A model generated the notes under the pieces. That model ran no database searches. It was given only the letters and a program-made list of their open reading frames with translations, and was not told the DNA's origin. This document shows positions 7,636 to 16,310 of a stretch of DNA of 64,000 bases, piece after piece. Numbering within the stretch: position 1 is the stretch's first letter; every line of letters starts with the position of its first letter. The stretch spans positions 170,430 to 234,429 of the forward strand of contig NZ_FMDF01000227.1 in NCBI RefSeq assembly GCF_900091955.1. Reading direction: 5' to 3'. The DNA is from Streptomyces sp. Ncost-T10-10d. GTDB taxonomy: Bacteria > Actinomycetota > Actinomycetes > Streptomycetales > Streptomycetaceae. The position numbers were made by a program, and so were the translations under genes.

Positions 7636-9245
7636 AGCAGGTCCTCCGCGGTCACGGGATCGGGGCTCTCGGCCTGCCCGGCAGTGGCGCCCGGCGGGCC
7701 GCCGTGCGTCCAGGGCGTCTCCTCGGGGTCCGGCAGCTTCGGGCCGCCGCGCTGATCGTGCTCGAACAGCGTCCAGGCGATCCGGTCGCCCGGCTCGGGC
7801 ACCGAACCCGGGGCCGGCTCCTTGCTCCGGCCCATCCGGTCGGTGATCCGCAGCACCAGCAGGGGCGCGTTCCCGTCCTCCGGCTCCGTGACGTACTCCA
7901 CGAACTCGGCGGTCTGCGGCTTGCCGTCCAGCGAGCGGTACACCTTGGTGCGCTCCCCGAGATGCGGGTGCTCGTCCGTGCGGACCGTGACCAGCGGGCG
8001 CGGGGACGGGCGCTTCGACTCGCTGTACGCCATCACCACCTCCGTCACGTCGCCGACGAACGCCTCACCGGCCAGCCGCCGCCCGGCCAGCACCAGCGGA
8101 TCGTCCAGCGCCTCCTGCGCCTCCAGCTGGGCCTGCGCCGTCTCCCGCGAGGCCAGCTTCTGCGCGGCCGTCACCGCGTCGTCCCGGCGCGGCTGCGGCG
8201 GCTCACCGGACCGCACCCGGCCCCGGTGACCGGTGAACGACCAGCGGTCCCTCGTCCAGCGGTCCTCGGCACGAGACCCCTCGGGCAGTTCCTTCAGCAG
8301 ATCGAGCCCCCGCCACACCGCGTCCCAGGTCGGCCGCATCACCCCGGCCAGCAACGCCCTGATGTCCCGCTCGGCGGCGGTCAGTTCGGCGAGCCGGGCA
8401 TCGGCCGCCAGACCGTCCTCGGCCGCTGCGAGGGAGGTGCGCGCCCGGTCGTACTTCTCGATGGCGGGCGCCAGCAGCCGGTTGTCGAACGCGGGGTCCG
8501 TGGCCGGACCGGCCGGCGGGCACAGCAACTGTCCTTCGCCGTCCCGCTCCAGCTCCGCACGGAGCGCGGCCCGCGCTCCGGACCCGCCCGCCGGGGCGGC
8601 GATCCAGGCCAGCAGCGCACCCAGATGCTGGTCCTCCAGGCTGCTCTGCCCGGTCGCCCAGTGCCGGTTCAGCAGATCGGTCGTGGCCAGCAGCAGCGAG
8701 GAGCCCGGCACCCTGGCCCGCTCCCCGTAGTGCGTCAGCCAGCGGCCCAGCAACGGGACACGGGCAGGGGCGGGGTACGGGGTGTCGGGATCGTCCTCAG
8801 CCGTACGCCTGAACCGCATGGAGCGGCCGAGCAGCCGTACGAAATCGATGCCCGCCCGGCTCGGCACGATCAACTGCGGTGCGTCCGCGCACAGCTCGAC
8901 CTCGACCTTGACCTTCTTCCCGGTCTCCGGATCGGTCTCATTGCGCTCGGCGGGCTCGACGACATCCTCGTACGCCTCGATGTGCGGCAGCACCGCCTCG
9001 GCCAGCTCGGCGAGGAACGCGAACCGCAGATCCCGGTCGCGCGGCTGCGAAACCGCCAGCAGCCGCGGCGCCTCCCGGTCGGTCCCGACGAGCGCGCCCA
9101 GCGGGGCTCCCGCCTCACCGGCGGTGATCAGCGGCACCAGGACGAGCGGACGGTCGGTGAGATGGCGGTGCAGGACCGTCGTCATCGGCTGCGCCCGGCC
9201 GCTCTCCACCGCCTCCAGCCGGGCCAGGGTACTGATCAGCGACAT
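7632..9245 (-). CDS. protein of unknown function between nuclease and helicase
   Basis: A 537-residue cytoplasmic protein with no signal or membrane segment. The first 250 residues contain PLVLVPLITAGEAGAPLGALVGTD and a Leu/Arg-rich helical part; the middle (about 260-400) is charged, helical and possibly coiled (KYDRARTSLAAAEDGLAAD). The last 150 residues alternate beta-type segments (DVTEVVMAY, PLVTVRTD, PLLVLRITDR, DRIAWTLFE), which could be a barrel. It overlaps the nuclease stop by 10 bases and the helicase start by four. No known domain was recognised; I infer it is a structural or DNA-guiding subunit of the same complex. Confidence 0.7.
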   Translation of the reverse strand: MSLISTLARLEAVESGRAQPMTTVLHRHLTDRPLVLVPLITAGEAGAPLGALVGTDREAPRLLAVSQPRDRDLRFAFLAELAEAVLPHIEAYEDVVEPAERNETDPETGKKVKVEVELCADAPQLIVPSRAGIDFVRLLGRSMRFRRTAEDDPDTPYPAPARVPLLGRWLTHYGERARVPGSSLLLATTDLLNRHWATGQSSLEDQHLGALLAWIAAPAGGSGARAALRAELERDGEGQLLCPPAGPATDPAFDNRLLAPAIEKYDRARTSLAAAEDGLAADARLAELTAAERDIRALLAGVMRPTWDAVWRGLDLLKELPEGSRAEDRWTRDRWSFTGHRGRVRSGEPPQPRRDDAVTAAQKLASRETAQAQLEAQEALDDPLVLAGRRLAGEAFVGDVTEVVMAYSESKRPSPRPLVTVRTDEHPHLGERTKVYRSLDGKPQTAEFVEYVTEPEDGNAPLLVLRITDRMGRSKEPAPGSVPEPGDRIAWTLFEHDQRGGPKLPDPEETPWTHGGPPGATAGQAESPDPVTAEDLL

Positions 9246-10468
9246 GCCGCACTGCCCTCCAGCGCCTCGGCACGCAGCGCCGCCGCACGCCGCAGGGCCA
9301 CGACCGTCGGATCCGCCGGGTCGCCCTCCTTGCCCGCGGCGGCGGCCAGCACCGCACCCACCGTCGTCAGCCCGCCGAGCTCACCCCGCACGCTCCGCCC
9401 CAGCGCCTCCACGGCACCGGCCGCGCGGGCCTTCGCCCGGCAATGGAAGGCCAGTTCGCAAGCGGCCAGGCACTCCGGGGCATACGCCGCACCGACGGCC
9501 TCGACCGCGGCGTCGAGCTGCTGCGGGGAGCACCCCGGATCGAAGGTGGTGCCCTCGGGCAGGGCCGCCGCGATGTCCTCGATCCGGGTCAGCCTGGCCA
9601 ACTGGCGCCGGGTGACCGCACGCTGCTTGCGTACGTCGACGACCGAGGCGGTGGGCAGGTTGGAGAAGTCCTTCGGGCAGACCAGCAGCACCCGGTGGCC
9701 GACCTCCGCGCCCTCGGTCAGTTCCGCGATCCGCTCCAGCGCAAGTACGTAGACGGCGGACTGACGGGCCGCCGCACCGACCTTCGCCGCGTCGGCAGAA
9801 CCGTCGATCATGGGGAAGGACTTGATCTCGACGACCGTCCAGGTGCCGTCGGGGTGCACCGCGACCGCGTCCGGCTCCAGGTAGGTGGGGGAGCCCGCCA
9901 CCTCCAGGGCCAGCATCGGGTGGTCCAGCAGCGCCCAGCCGCCCGCCTCGGTCGCCTCCCGCAGGGCCAGCGCCGTACGCGCCGCGCGGCCCTCGGGACC
10001 GGCCGCGGTCAGATCGGGCACCAGGACCTCGCGCGGCGCCTCGGCGCCGCCGCCGAGGCGTTCGTGGAGCAGCCGCATCAGCTCCGTACCGCCGTCGGCC
10101 TTGACCTTGGCCTCGAAGGCGTTGCCCCGGACGAAAGCGAACTGCGACTGACCGAAGGGGGCCGGTGAACCGAGCGCCGTGGCCAGCGCGGCCTTGTCCA
10201 CCCCGGCGCCGTCCAGCAGCGCGCGGCGCCGGCAGCCGGGGTTGGCGGCGAGGGCGGCCAGCGCGCGGGCATCCAGCGGACGCGGTGCGACAGCCGGGCC
10301 CCGCAGCTCAGCGAGCCGCTGCCGGAGTGTCGTCCCCCGCTGCTCCCGCGCCTGCGGGGGCAGCGGCGTCGGCCCGGGGTGCGCGACCGGCCGAGGCATC
10401 TGCGTCGGCCGATGCTGCGGCATCGGTGGAATCTGCGGAGGTGGTCCGCTGGCCAGGGATTCGCTCAC
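9236..10468 (-). CDS. RecB-like PD-(D/E)XK nuclease with Cas4/AddB-type Fe-S cysteines
   Basis: A 410-residue nuclease. Counting from the GTG at 10468: RGNAFEAKV with E119, P199-D200, then E214-I-K216 and Q236-x3-Y240, which is the full RecB/Cas4 nuclease signature. Four cysteines bracket the domain: C79 before it and C333-x3-C337-x5-C343 after it, the pattern that holds a 4Fe-4S cluster in AddB, Cas4 and Dna2. The start is uncertain because no strong ribosome site is visible and the N-terminal 45 residues are Pro-rich; it overlaps the PAP2 gene by 161 bases. It leads the coupled nuclease-unknown-helicase operon. Confidence 0.85.
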   Translation of the reverse strand: MSESLASGPPPQIPPMPQHRPTQMPRPVAHPGPTPLPPQAREQRGTTLRQRLAELRGPAVAPRPLDARALAALAANPGCRRRALLDGAGVDKAALATALGSPAPFGQSQFAFVRGNAFEAKVKADGGTELMRLLHERLGGGAEAPREVLVPDLTAAGPEGRAARTALALREATEAGGWALLDHPMLALEVAGSPTYLEPDAVAVHPDGTWTVVEIKSFPMIDGSADAAKVGAAARQSAVYVLALERIAELTEGAEVGHRVLLVCPKDFSNLPTASVVDVRKQRAVTRRQLARLTRIEDIAAALPEGTTFDPGCSPQQLDAAVEAVGAAYAPECLAACELAFHCRAKARAAGAVEALGRSVRGELGGLTTVGAVLAAAAGKEGDPADPTVVALRRAAALRAEALEGSAACR

Positions 10469-11288
10469 CCGCCGAAGTCTTGCATCCGGCACTGACAATC
10501 GGGGACTTCGTGGTCCGGGCGAACCGTGGGAAGCGGGTTGTGACCCGGTCGGCAATACGCATCACCGGTCCGGCCAGCAGGGCTCCGACGCCCATCACGG
10601 CAGCGCCCGCGACCGCGTCGAGGAAGTAATGGTTGGCCGTGCCCATCACCACGAACGTGGTGACCAGGGGGTACGCGATGCCCGCGGCCCGTACGAGCGG
10701 GTGCCGGCCGTGACGCCACAGCAGGATTCCGCACCAGAGCGCCCAGCCGACGTGCAGGCTCGGCATCGCCGCGTACTGGTTCGTCATTCCGCCCATGCCA
10801 CGCGGAGCACTCGCCTCGCTGCCCCACCAGCCGTACGAGCTGTACTGCGCCATCGTGTCGACGAAGCCGTGAGTGGCGTGAAGCAGCCGCGGCGGGCAGG
10901 TCGGCATCAGCGCGAAGCCGATCAGGCCGAGCAGCGTGGAGGTCATCAGCCAGGTGCGGGCCCTGCGGTACACGGCCTGGCGGCGGCGGAAGAGCCAGAC
11001 CAGCACGACCGGGGTGACCAGATAGTGCAGGGTCGCATATATGAAGTCGGCGGGTATGCCTATGGAGGGGTGGGCGGTCAGCAGCCGGTTGAGCGGGTGC
11101 TCGAAGTTGATGTGGAGCGCCTTCTCCAGGTGCAGGATGCGCAGACCGTGGTCGACGGCCGTGGACACGTCGCCGCGCGCCACCAGACGGCCCGCCGAGT
11201 AGGCTGCGTACACCAGGGCCAGCAACGGCAGCTCGGTCCACCAACGGGGCCGCGGGCGCGGCACGTACGCGGTGCTGGCATGCTGCAT
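10308..11288 (-). CDS. PAP2/inositol-phosphotransferase-type membrane phosphatase
   Basis: A 326-residue polytopic membrane protein of the PAP2 (AUR1-like) group. Several hydrophobic segments flank the lipid-phosphatase motifs: MPSLHVGWALWCG (motif 2, with the PSLH signature) and GTANHYFLDAVAG (motif 3, His and Asp). It probably acts on a phospholipid or polyprenyl-phosphate substrate at the membrane. The C-terminal 50 residues are an Ala/Asp/Ser tail that overlaps the nuclease gene. ATG at 11288 has GGAGAG seven bases upstream; ATG at 11306 is the alternative. Confidence 0.82.
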   Translation of the reverse strand: MQHASTAYVPRPRPRWWTELPLLALVYAAYSAGRLVARGDVSTAVDHGLRILHLEKALHINFEHPLNRLLTAHPSIGIPADFIYATLHYLVTPVVLVWLFRRRQAVYRRARTWLMTSTLLGLIGFALMPTCPPRLLHATHGFVDTMAQYSSYGWWGSEASAPRGMGGMTNQYAAMPSLHVGWALWCGILLWRHGRHPLVRAAGIAYPLVTTFVVMGTANHYFLDAVAGAAVMGVGALLAGPVMRIADRVTTRFPRFARTTKSPIVSAGCKTSAGERIPGQRTTSADSTDAAASADADASAGRAPRADAAAPAGAGAAGDDTPAAAR

Positions 11289-11536
11289 CCGGAAGCTCTC
11301 CATCATGTGTTCATGCGACCGACGGCGGGCGTTCAACCGTACGGTGCAGGTCGGTCGCGATTCCCCCGGGGGTCCTTGTCGGGTGCCCCGTGTGTGCACG
11401 GATTTCTCCGCGCAGGGAGTGACGCCGGTTCGGCCCCGGAGGTTGCCTCCCGAAGGCGTGCGCGATGATGGGAAAACCGGACGATCCGTTCTGTCTCGAT
11501 CTCCGGCCTCAGATCTCAGTCTCAGGGAGAGCCGTC

Positions 11537-12133
11537 ATGGCACCGCGTATCCTGCTCGCCCGGCACGGCCAGACGGAATGGTCCGTCAAGGGCAATCACA
11601 CAGGCAGGACGGACATCCCACTGCTCGACACAGGCCGTGCGGGCGCCAAGCTTCTCGGTGAGCGGCTGCACCGCAAGCCGTGGGCGGACCTGCCGGGCCT
11701 GGAAGTCCGCACCAGTCCGCTGCTGCGGGCCAAGGAGACCTGCGACATCGCGGGTTTCGGGGACCGGGCCGAGCCGTGGGACGCGCTGCTGGAGTGGGAC
11801 TACGGGGCGTACGAGGGGATGACCCCGGCACAGATCAAGGCGATCCGTCCCGACTGGTTCATCTGGCGTGACGGGGTGCCGGAGGGGGAGACCCTGGCCG
11901 AGCTGTCCGCCCGCGCCGACGCGATCGTCGACTGGGCCCGCTCGGCCGACCGCGACGTCCTGGTCTTCGCCCACGGTCACATCCTGCGGGCGCTGGGGGC
12001 GCGGTGGCTCGGCGAGGACGTGTCGTTCGCGGCGCGTATCCGGCTGGATCCGACGTCGCTGTCGGTGCTGGGGTGGGCGTACGGCGCGCCTGCGATAGAG
12101 CGCTGGAACGACACGGGCCACCTGGACCGGTAG
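11537..12133 (+). CDS. histidine phosphatase family protein (phosphoglycerate-mutase-like)
   Basis: A 198-residue member of the histidine phosphatase superfamily. The phosphate-binding motif LLARHGQTEWS is near the N-terminus, TSPLLRAKETC provides the second arginine, EWDYGAYEG the acidic segment, and FAHGHILRAL the second catalytic histidine. The ATG is preceded by GGGAG. It is divergent from the PAP2 gene. The substrate (acid phosphatase, PGM-like or alpha-ribazole type) cannot be decided. The following 140 bases to the convergent gene hold nothing recognised. Confidence 0.88.
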   Translation: MAPRILLARHGQTEWSVKGNHTGRTDIPLLDTGRAGAKLLGERLHRKPWADLPGLEVRTSPLLRAKETCDIAGFGDRAEPWDALLEWDYGAYEGMTPAQIKAIRPDWFIWRDGVPEGETLAELSARADAIVDWARSADRDVLVFAHGHILRALGARWLGEDVSFAARIRLDPTSLSVLGWAYGAPAIERWNDTGHLDR

Positions 12134-12273
12134 TCCTGCCGCCCCCGGCAGCGGGGGTCCTCGGTCGCCGGACGGGCGTGATCCAGCCGGTGCGCGGTGG
12201 AAGCCGACCCGTCCCGCGACCGGGTACGGAACCGGTCACGTGGCGCGGGGAATCCGGGCCGTTCGGCGAGCCT

Positions 12274-13620
12274 CTACGCCCCCGTCTCGGAGACCTCCCC
12301 GTGCCGCTCGAGGAACTCCCGTACCTCCACCGCACCCCGCTGCGGCGCCAGTACCCCCGCCGCCCCCGCCAGCATCGCCCGGATGCGGGACGACCGGACG
12401 CGGTCCAGCAGGTCCAGCACCCGGTGGCCCGCCGTCGCCGCCTCCGCGGCCCGGCCCGCCCGGGCCAGGTCCCAGGTCAGCTCGGCCCGGTACAGCGCCA
12501 GGTTCCGGGTGAAGTGCGGGTTCTGGAGCCGCGTCGCCCGCAGCGCATGACGGGCCGCCCTCGACCATTCGCCCAGCGCCGACCAGCACTGCGCCTCCAG
12601 CATCTCCAGCTCCGCCTCCCGGAAGAAGGTCATCCACTCCGGATCGGCGTCGGACGGACCGCGGTCGAACGCGGTGTGCGCCCGGCCGATCGCCCGTTCG
12701 CAGCCCGTACGGTCCCCGAGCCCCGCCCTGCCCCCCGCCTCCCGCAGTGCGAGCAGCGCCAGCAGCCGCGGCGAGCCCAGCGGCTGCGCCGCCCGCTGCC
12801 CGGCCTCGGCGGCGCGTACGGACTCGCGGGGCCGCCCGGTGTCCCTGGCCAGGAACGACGCATTGCAGAACGCATGTGCCTCCAGCGCCTCGTCACCCGC
12901 CACCCGCGCCGTGGCCAGCGCCTCCGCATAGTGCGAGCGGGCGTCCTCGAACCGGCCCGAGTCATGGGCCAGCCAGCCCACCGAGATGGCCAGTTCACCC
13001 GCCCCGGCATGCAGCCGGTCGGCCGTGGAGCGCCTGGTGGCGGCTCCGGAGTCGAGCAGCGCGTACGCCGCCCGCAGTGGCTGGGACGCCCTGCGGTACA
13101 GGCCGTCACCGCCGTGCCGGTCGTCGAGCAGCCGGATCTGCCGTACTGCCTTCTCGACGGCGCTCACCTCGGCCTCTCCGACCCGGTGCCGGTCGGGCGG
13201 GGCGGCGGACGTGCCGTCGAGGCCGAGGCCCAGGGGTGCGGCCGCCATCGCGGTGGTGGCGCTCGTCATGAATACGCGACGCAGCACGTCGCTCTCCTCG
13301 TCGGTGTCGCTGTGGAGCGTGGGGGGCGGTGGGGTTTCGGCAGTGGTCCGTGCCCCCCGGCCGCGCACCGATTCGCGCGGCGAGAAGCCCAGGTCCGCCA
13401 GGGTGGCGCCGGGAAACATGTGCAGGAAGACCCGTTCGTACGCGTAGTTGGGGCAGCGGATCTCACCGGATTCCACGCGTCCGATGTACCGGGCGTCGCA
13501 CGCGACCTGCTCGCCGATCTCGCGGGCGGACCTGCGTACCGCGGCGGCGAACTCCCCGGCGGAGCGCGGTCCGCGCAGCCGCCGGAAGGCGAGGTTGGGA
13601 ACTGCCCCTGTCGACACCAT
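12274..13620 (-). CDS. HTH-TPR transcriptional regulator
   Basis: A 448-residue regulator. Residues about 15-70 form a Cro/C1-like helix-turn-helix (SAGEFAAAVRRSAREIGEQVACDARYIGRVESG in part), followed by LHMFPGATLADLGF and a linker; the rest is Ala-rich helical repeats (tetratricopeptide-like: RRSTADRLHAGAGELAISVGW, GRFEDARSHYAEALATARVAG). This build is that of NsdA-type and related Streptomyces regulators. ATG has GAGAGG eight bases upstream. The divergent partner is a small protein of unknown function. The ligand is unknown. Confidence 0.82.
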   Translation of the reverse strand: MVSTGAVPNLAFRRLRGPRSAGEFAAAVRRSAREIGEQVACDARYIGRVESGEIRCPNYAYERVFLHMFPGATLADLGFSPRESVRGRGARTTAETPPPPTLHSDTDEESDVLRRVFMTSATTAMAAAPLGLGLDGTSAAPPDRHRVGEAEVSAVEKAVRQIRLLDDRHGGDGLYRRASQPLRAAYALLDSGAATRRSTADRLHAGAGELAISVGWLAHDSGRFEDARSHYAEALATARVAGDEALEAHAFCNASFLARDTGRPRESVRAAEAGQRAAQPLGSPRLLALLALREAGGRAGLGDRTGCERAIGRAHTAFDRGPSDADPEWMTFFREAELEMLEAQCWSALGEWSRAARHALRATRLQNPHFTRNLALYRAELTWDLARAGRAAEAATAGHRVLDLLDRVRSSRIRAMLAGAAGVLAPQRGAVEVREFLERHGEVSETGA

Positions 13621-13860
13621 GGCTGAGCCCTCTCTGGTGCAGCCGGGCTCCTGCTTCCGGTGTCCCGGCGGAGCAAGAACGTACCTGTTGTGACAGACCA
13701 CACACACAGCGTTTGCCTACAAAGCGGGCATCTCGCCCGCGATCCGCCATGAACTGCCACCCTTTGCGGCGGCGTGGCACCGTAGCCCTTGACGCCGTCG
13801 GCGCGTTGGTCCACGTGGAGACGGAATCCGGCTCCGCCCGGCGATGAGAGGAGAGGTCCC

Positions 13861-14310
13861 TTGTTGCACATCGGCACGGAGACCGGCTCGCGGACGACTG
13901 CGACGACCCCGGCCGCAACGGGTGCCACGGTGCCCACCGCGCCCACGGAGGACCACGGCGCCGCACCCTGCGACCTGGTGACCGTCCCGGCACGCCAGGG
14001 GCTGGAGGCCGTGGACATCCTGCGTCGGGGCGCCGACCAGGAAGCCGTCGGCCCGGTCCTGCACGACGGTGCCTGCGACACCCTCGGCTTCCTGGTTCCC
14101 CCGGGGACCGCCGAGGCCTGGGACGTACCGGGCAGCGCCTGTACGCGGACCGACGGCCGCGGGCTGCGCATCCCCGCCGAGCCGCCCGCCACCGGCAGCG
14201 GCTGGCTGCTGCCACCCGGGGAGGACGCCCCGGTCACCGACCCGGCCGTGCTGCGGGCCGCTCTCGACCAGGCGGCCCGGCTGATCGAGGCGGCCGACAA
14301 CTGCCGCTGA
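13861..14310 (+). CDS. conserved hypothetical protein divergent from the HTH-TPR regulator
   Basis: A 149-residue protein starting at TTG with GAGAGG upstream. The core (LEAVDILRRG to LDQAARLIEAAD) looks globular, with TLGFLVPPGTAEAW and GWLLPPGED; no membrane segment. I recognise only that similar proteins sit beside HTH-TPR regulators in streptomycetes, probably controlled by them. The 240-base gap between the two starts holds the divergent promoters and a hairpin (GCGGGC...GCCCGC) near 13723-13740. Confidence 0.6.
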   Translation: MLHIGTETGSRTTATTPAATGATVPTAPTEDHGAAPCDLVTVPARQGLEAVDILRRGADQEAVGPVLHDGACDTLGFLVPPGTAEAWDVPGSACTRTDGRGLRIPAEPPATGSGWLLPPGEDAPVTDPAVLRAALDQAARLIEAADNCR

Positions 14311-14393
14311 CCGTGGGCTCACCGCCCGCGCGCCCATAATGGGCCGGTGGCCGGGTTTCCCCGGCACGGCCGGTTCCGTACCGGCCCGGAGCG

Positions 14394-15362
14394 ATGAGCA
14401 GTGAGCAGGCACGAGCAGCAGTGGCACGTCGAGGAGCGTCGAGCGCAGGCGCGGGCGCCCGCAAGCGATCCGACCGCAAGGCCGACGGCAGGACCGAACG
14501 CGGGGTCGGGCGCGGCGGCGCCGGGCGCAGGACGGAACCCCTCGCCGAACCGGTGGACGGCGGTCTCGCCGAGCTGGTGCCCGACCGGGAGCGCCCGCAC
14601 GCCTGGACGCTGACGCTCGACGGAGCACCGCAGTCCCATGTGGACCTCGACGACCCCACGTATCTGTCCTTCGAGTACCAGCGCAGGATCGGCCACATCG
14701 CCGACCTCGTCGCACCCCCCGGGCAGCCCCTGCACGTGGTGCATCTGGGCGGCGGCGCCTTCACGCTCGCCCGCTACATCGCCGCGACCCGGCCCCGCTC
14801 CACCCAGCAGATCGTCGAGGTGGACGCCGCGCTCGTCCAACTGGTCCGCCGGGAGCTGCCGCTGGACCCGCAGGCCAGGATCCGGGTCCGGGCCACCGAT
14901 GCCCGCGCCGGGCTCGGGAAGATCCAGGACGGCTGGGCGGATCTCGTCATCGCCGATGTCTTCAGCGGGGCCCGTACCCCCGCACACCTCACCAGCACCG
15001 AGTTCCTCGCCGAGGTGCGCCGGGTCCTCAAGCCCGGCGGGAGTTACGTGGCCAACCTCGCGGACGGCCCGCCGCTGACCCATCTGCGCGGCCAGATCGC
15101 CACCGCGGCCACGGCCTTCTCCGAACTGGCGCTCGCCGCCGACCCGACCGTCTGGCGCGGCCGTCGCTTCGGCAACGCCGTGCTGCTCGCCTCGGATCTG
15201 CCGCTGAAGGTCGCGGAGCTGACCCGCCGGGTCGCGACCGACCCGCACCCCGGACGCGTCGAACACGGGCGGGCACTCGCCGACTTCACCGGCGGCGCGG
15301 CGGCGGTGAGCGACGCGGACGCCAGGCCCTCACCGGCGCCACCGCCGTCGGTCTTCGGGTAG
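14394..15362 (+). CDS. spermidine-synthase-like SAM-dependent methyltransferase fold protein
   Basis: A 322-residue protein. After a basic, low-complexity N-terminus of about 45 residues comes a Rossmann SAM-binding core: VVHLGGGAFTLARY (motif I), QIVEVDAALVQLVRREL (acidic end of strand 2), VRATDARAGL and DLVIADVFSGARTP, then VLKPGGSYVANLAD. This matches the spermidine synthase/fused-MFS family annotated widely in actinomycetes. The gatekeeper Asp of true aminopropyltransferases is present in VIADVF, but the substrate is unproven. The start is the ATG at 14394; the basic N-terminus may be shorter in reality. Confidence 0.8.
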   Translation: MSSEQARAAVARRGASSAGAGARKRSDRKADGRTERGVGRGGAGRRTEPLAEPVDGGLAELVPDRERPHAWTLTLDGAPQSHVDLDDPTYLSFEYQRRIGHIADLVAPPGQPLHVVHLGGGAFTLARYIAATRPRSTQQIVEVDAALVQLVRRELPLDPQARIRVRATDARAGLGKIQDGWADLVIADVFSGARTPAHLTSTEFLAEVRRVLKPGGSYVANLADGPPLTHLRGQIATAATAFSELALAADPTVWRGRRFGNAVLLASDLPLKVAELTRRVATDPHPGRVEHGRALADFTGGAAAVSDADARPSPAPPPSVFG

Positions 15363-15387
15363 GAGGGCGCTGAAGACATGGGCCGGG

Positions 15388-15563
15388 ATGCCGCGAGCAC
15401 CCCGTACCCATGCGGAACCCGAGAGAGCCCTGACCGAAGGCGTGGGGGTCGGCACCCAGGGGGCGGGGAGGCCGATCTCCGAGGTCGCCTTCAACGGCAA
15501 GACCCGGCGCGTGGCTGTTGGCGTGGCGACAACGGATTCCTGATCGGAGCAAACCCCGTATGA
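15388..15563 (+). pseudogene. frameshifted tail of a polymorphic-toxin-like protein
   Basis: From ATG 15388 the frame reads MPRAPRTHAEP, then PISEVAFNGKTRRVAVGV and stops at 15543. Restoring one base near 15527 would join it to the frame reading DNGFLIGANPV with stop TGA at 15561-15563. EVAFNGKTRRVAVG...DNGFLIGANP looks like the last strands of a secreted toxin domain. That second stop overlaps the next gene's ATG as ATGA, the usual toxin-immunity coupling. No upstream toxin body is present, so I call it a remnant; family assignment is inference. Confidence 0.45.
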
Positions 15564-16303
15564 CCCTCGAAGAACCGCGGCGCATGCTCGTGCAGGCCCG
15601 GGACGAACCGTCCCCGCTGTACGAGCCGGAGGATCGCGGGGCCTACGAGGACCTCGGGGCCTTCACCCGTAACGTCCCGCTGGACGATTCCCGGCTGGAC
15701 CTCCCGGCGGATCTGGCGGACGTGCTGCGTTCCTGGTCGCTGACCCGTCCGCCGGGGGGTTTCGTATCCCGCCCGGACCTGCGCAAGCACGCAAGGCAGG
15801 GCCTGGCGGCCGCCCAGCGACTGGCCGGGCATCTCGGGCCGTCGTGTGCGGTGCGCTACCGGGACGAGCGCCACGGGCCAGCGAAGTGGGTGTGCTGGGG
15901 TTGCGATCGCCTCCACTGGGAGCGCGACAGCCACGGCACGCCCCCGCACCCGGTCGACATCACGGTCGAGGGCGAGTACAAGTTCGGTCCGCTGCGCTCC
16001 GACGGATTCGGGGACTTCTTCCCGGATGACCCCGCCGCCGCCCTGGTCCTGTCCGACGACCTCGTCGCCGCTCTGTACATGTGGGCGGAAAGCATCGACA
16101 CCACGCTGAACCTGCACCTGCGGGACCGGGAGGACGGCAAGTACGACGCAGAGTGGCAGCGGCTGTTCCGCGAGGGATTGGACCTGGCGGAACAGATCGC
16201 ACACGAGCTCGGCCCCGCCCGGACAGTGACCTACAAAGGCCTGGCACATGGTGGCCTGGCCGCACTGACGTCAGTCACCTGGCAAGGGGACCGGGAGTTG
16301 TAG
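15560..16303 (+). CDS. hypothetical protein, possible orphan immunity protein
   Basis: A 247-residue cytoplasmic, acidic protein without a recognised domain. Visible features are KWVCWGCDRLHWER (Cys-x2-Cys flanked by tryptophans), VDITVEGEYKFGPLRSDGFGDFFPD, and a helical end ESIDTTLNLHLRDRED. ATG has GGAG ten bases upstream and overlaps the stop of the frameshifted toxin-like tail, which is why I suggest an immunity role. It is not SUKH-like by eye. Function is otherwise unknown. Confidence 0.6.
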   Translation: MTLEEPRRMLVQARDEPSPLYEPEDRGAYEDLGAFTRNVPLDDSRLDLPADLADVLRSWSLTRPPGGFVSRPDLRKHARQGLAAAQRLAGHLGPSCAVRYRDERHGPAKWVCWGCDRLHWERDSHGTPPHPVDITVEGEYKFGPLRSDGFGDFFPDDPAAALVLSDDLVAALYMWAESIDTTLNLHLRDREDGKYDAEWQRLFREGLDLAEQIAHELGPARTVTYKGLAHGGLAALTSVTWQGDREL

Positions 16304-16310
16304 ACGTGAG

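Noticed and set aside
7491..9752. 753-residue frame on the plus strand opposite the nuclease/helicase operon
   Set aside because: It is antisense to three well-supported genes, is Arg/Gly/Pro-rich, and has no domain; a GC-rich shadow frame.
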